From the NCBI GenBank assembly GCA_003647095.1, contig QMME01000278.1, positions 1-5,884 on the forward strand: a stretch of DNA of 5,884 nt, written 5' to 3'. The translations under genes and the position numbers were made by a program. Shown piece after piece: positions 5,859 through 5,884 of this stretch; position 1 is the stretch's first letter; every line of letters begins with the position of its first letter. The notes below the pieces were generated by a model that saw nothing but the letters and a program-made list of their open reading frames with translations, made no database searches and was not told the origin of the DNA. This stretch comes from Deltaproteobacteria bacterium (GTDB lineage Bacteria > Myxococcota > B64-G9).

Positions 5859-5884
5859 ATGAAGATATTCCTGGATACCGCAGA
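5859..5884 (+). CDS. Start of a probable small transaldolase (cut by window end)
   Basis: Only eight complete codons are present, reading MKIFLDTA. This is the characteristic opening of the small transaldolase / fructose-6-phosphate aldolase-like family, where the Asp lies in the first barrel strand. Members of that family transfer a dihydroxyacetone unit in the non-oxidative pentose phosphate pathway or cleave fructose 6-phosphate, in the cytoplasm. The start is well supported by a strong GGAGGAGG (5849-5856) two bases before the ATG, and by the promoter at 5796-5824. The catalytic lysine lies beyond the window, so enzyme type cannot be decided. The call rests on a short match but also on good expression signals. 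Confidence 0.65.

Noticed and set aside
5741..5884. Plus-strand ATG frame open to the window edge, spanning the IS right end
   Set aside because: It lacks a ribosome site, crosses the IS boundary and is out of frame with the well-supported transaldolase-like start at 5859.
1..5884. CRISPR arrays, tRNA or rRNA genes
   Set aside because: No regularly spaced direct repeats, cloverleaf-like sequence or rRNA-like stretch was seen.

Overview
The window looks like chromosomal DNA from a GC-rich gammaproteobacterium, possibly a Chromatiales-type sulfur oxidiser. That placement is an inference from codon use, a heptosyltransferase-like GT9 protein, a PocR/Fis-type regulator and an IS1380-type element; no rRNA or marker gene is present to confirm it.

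Layout. Positions 1-140 are non-coding apart from a doubtful 24-codon reading frame on the minus strand. A 511-residue regulator (141-1676, +) joins a cysteine-containing PocR-like sensor domain, a sigma-54-activator-type AAA+ domain and a Fis-type helix-turn-helix. It converges on a three-gene minus-strand cluster, which in transcription order is a GT9 glycosyltransferase (3854-2832), a small FHA-domain protein (2762-2343) and a secreted chalcone-isomerase-like protein (2287-1712). Spacers of 69 and 55 nt suggest one operon. Directly upstream of the glycosyltransferase lies a complete IS1380-type insertion sequence (about 3911-5781). It has 13-bp imperfect terminal inverted repeats and a 521-residue DDE transposase (4019-5584, +). 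After the element come a candidate sigma-70 promoter and the first eight codons of what looks like a small transaldolase (5859 to the window edge, +).

How the parts relate. The IS occupies most of the intergenic space between two divergent host units: the glycosyltransferase-FHA-chalcone-isomerase-like operon and the transaldolase-like gene. About 56 bp of host DNA remain on the left and 77 bp on the right before the start codons, and each side keeps a plausible promoter, so both units may still be expressed. No known pathway joins the three operon genes; co-transcription is the only link the sequence shows.

Two points deserve most attention. The regulator's AAA+ domain has lost the residues needed for sigma-54 activation: GAFTGA loop, Walker B acids, second arginine finger and sensor II arginine. 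The transposase leader can fold so that its ribosome binding site pairs with sequence near the IS left end, as expected of an element that blocks translation from read-through transcripts. I found no clearly new multi-gene system.
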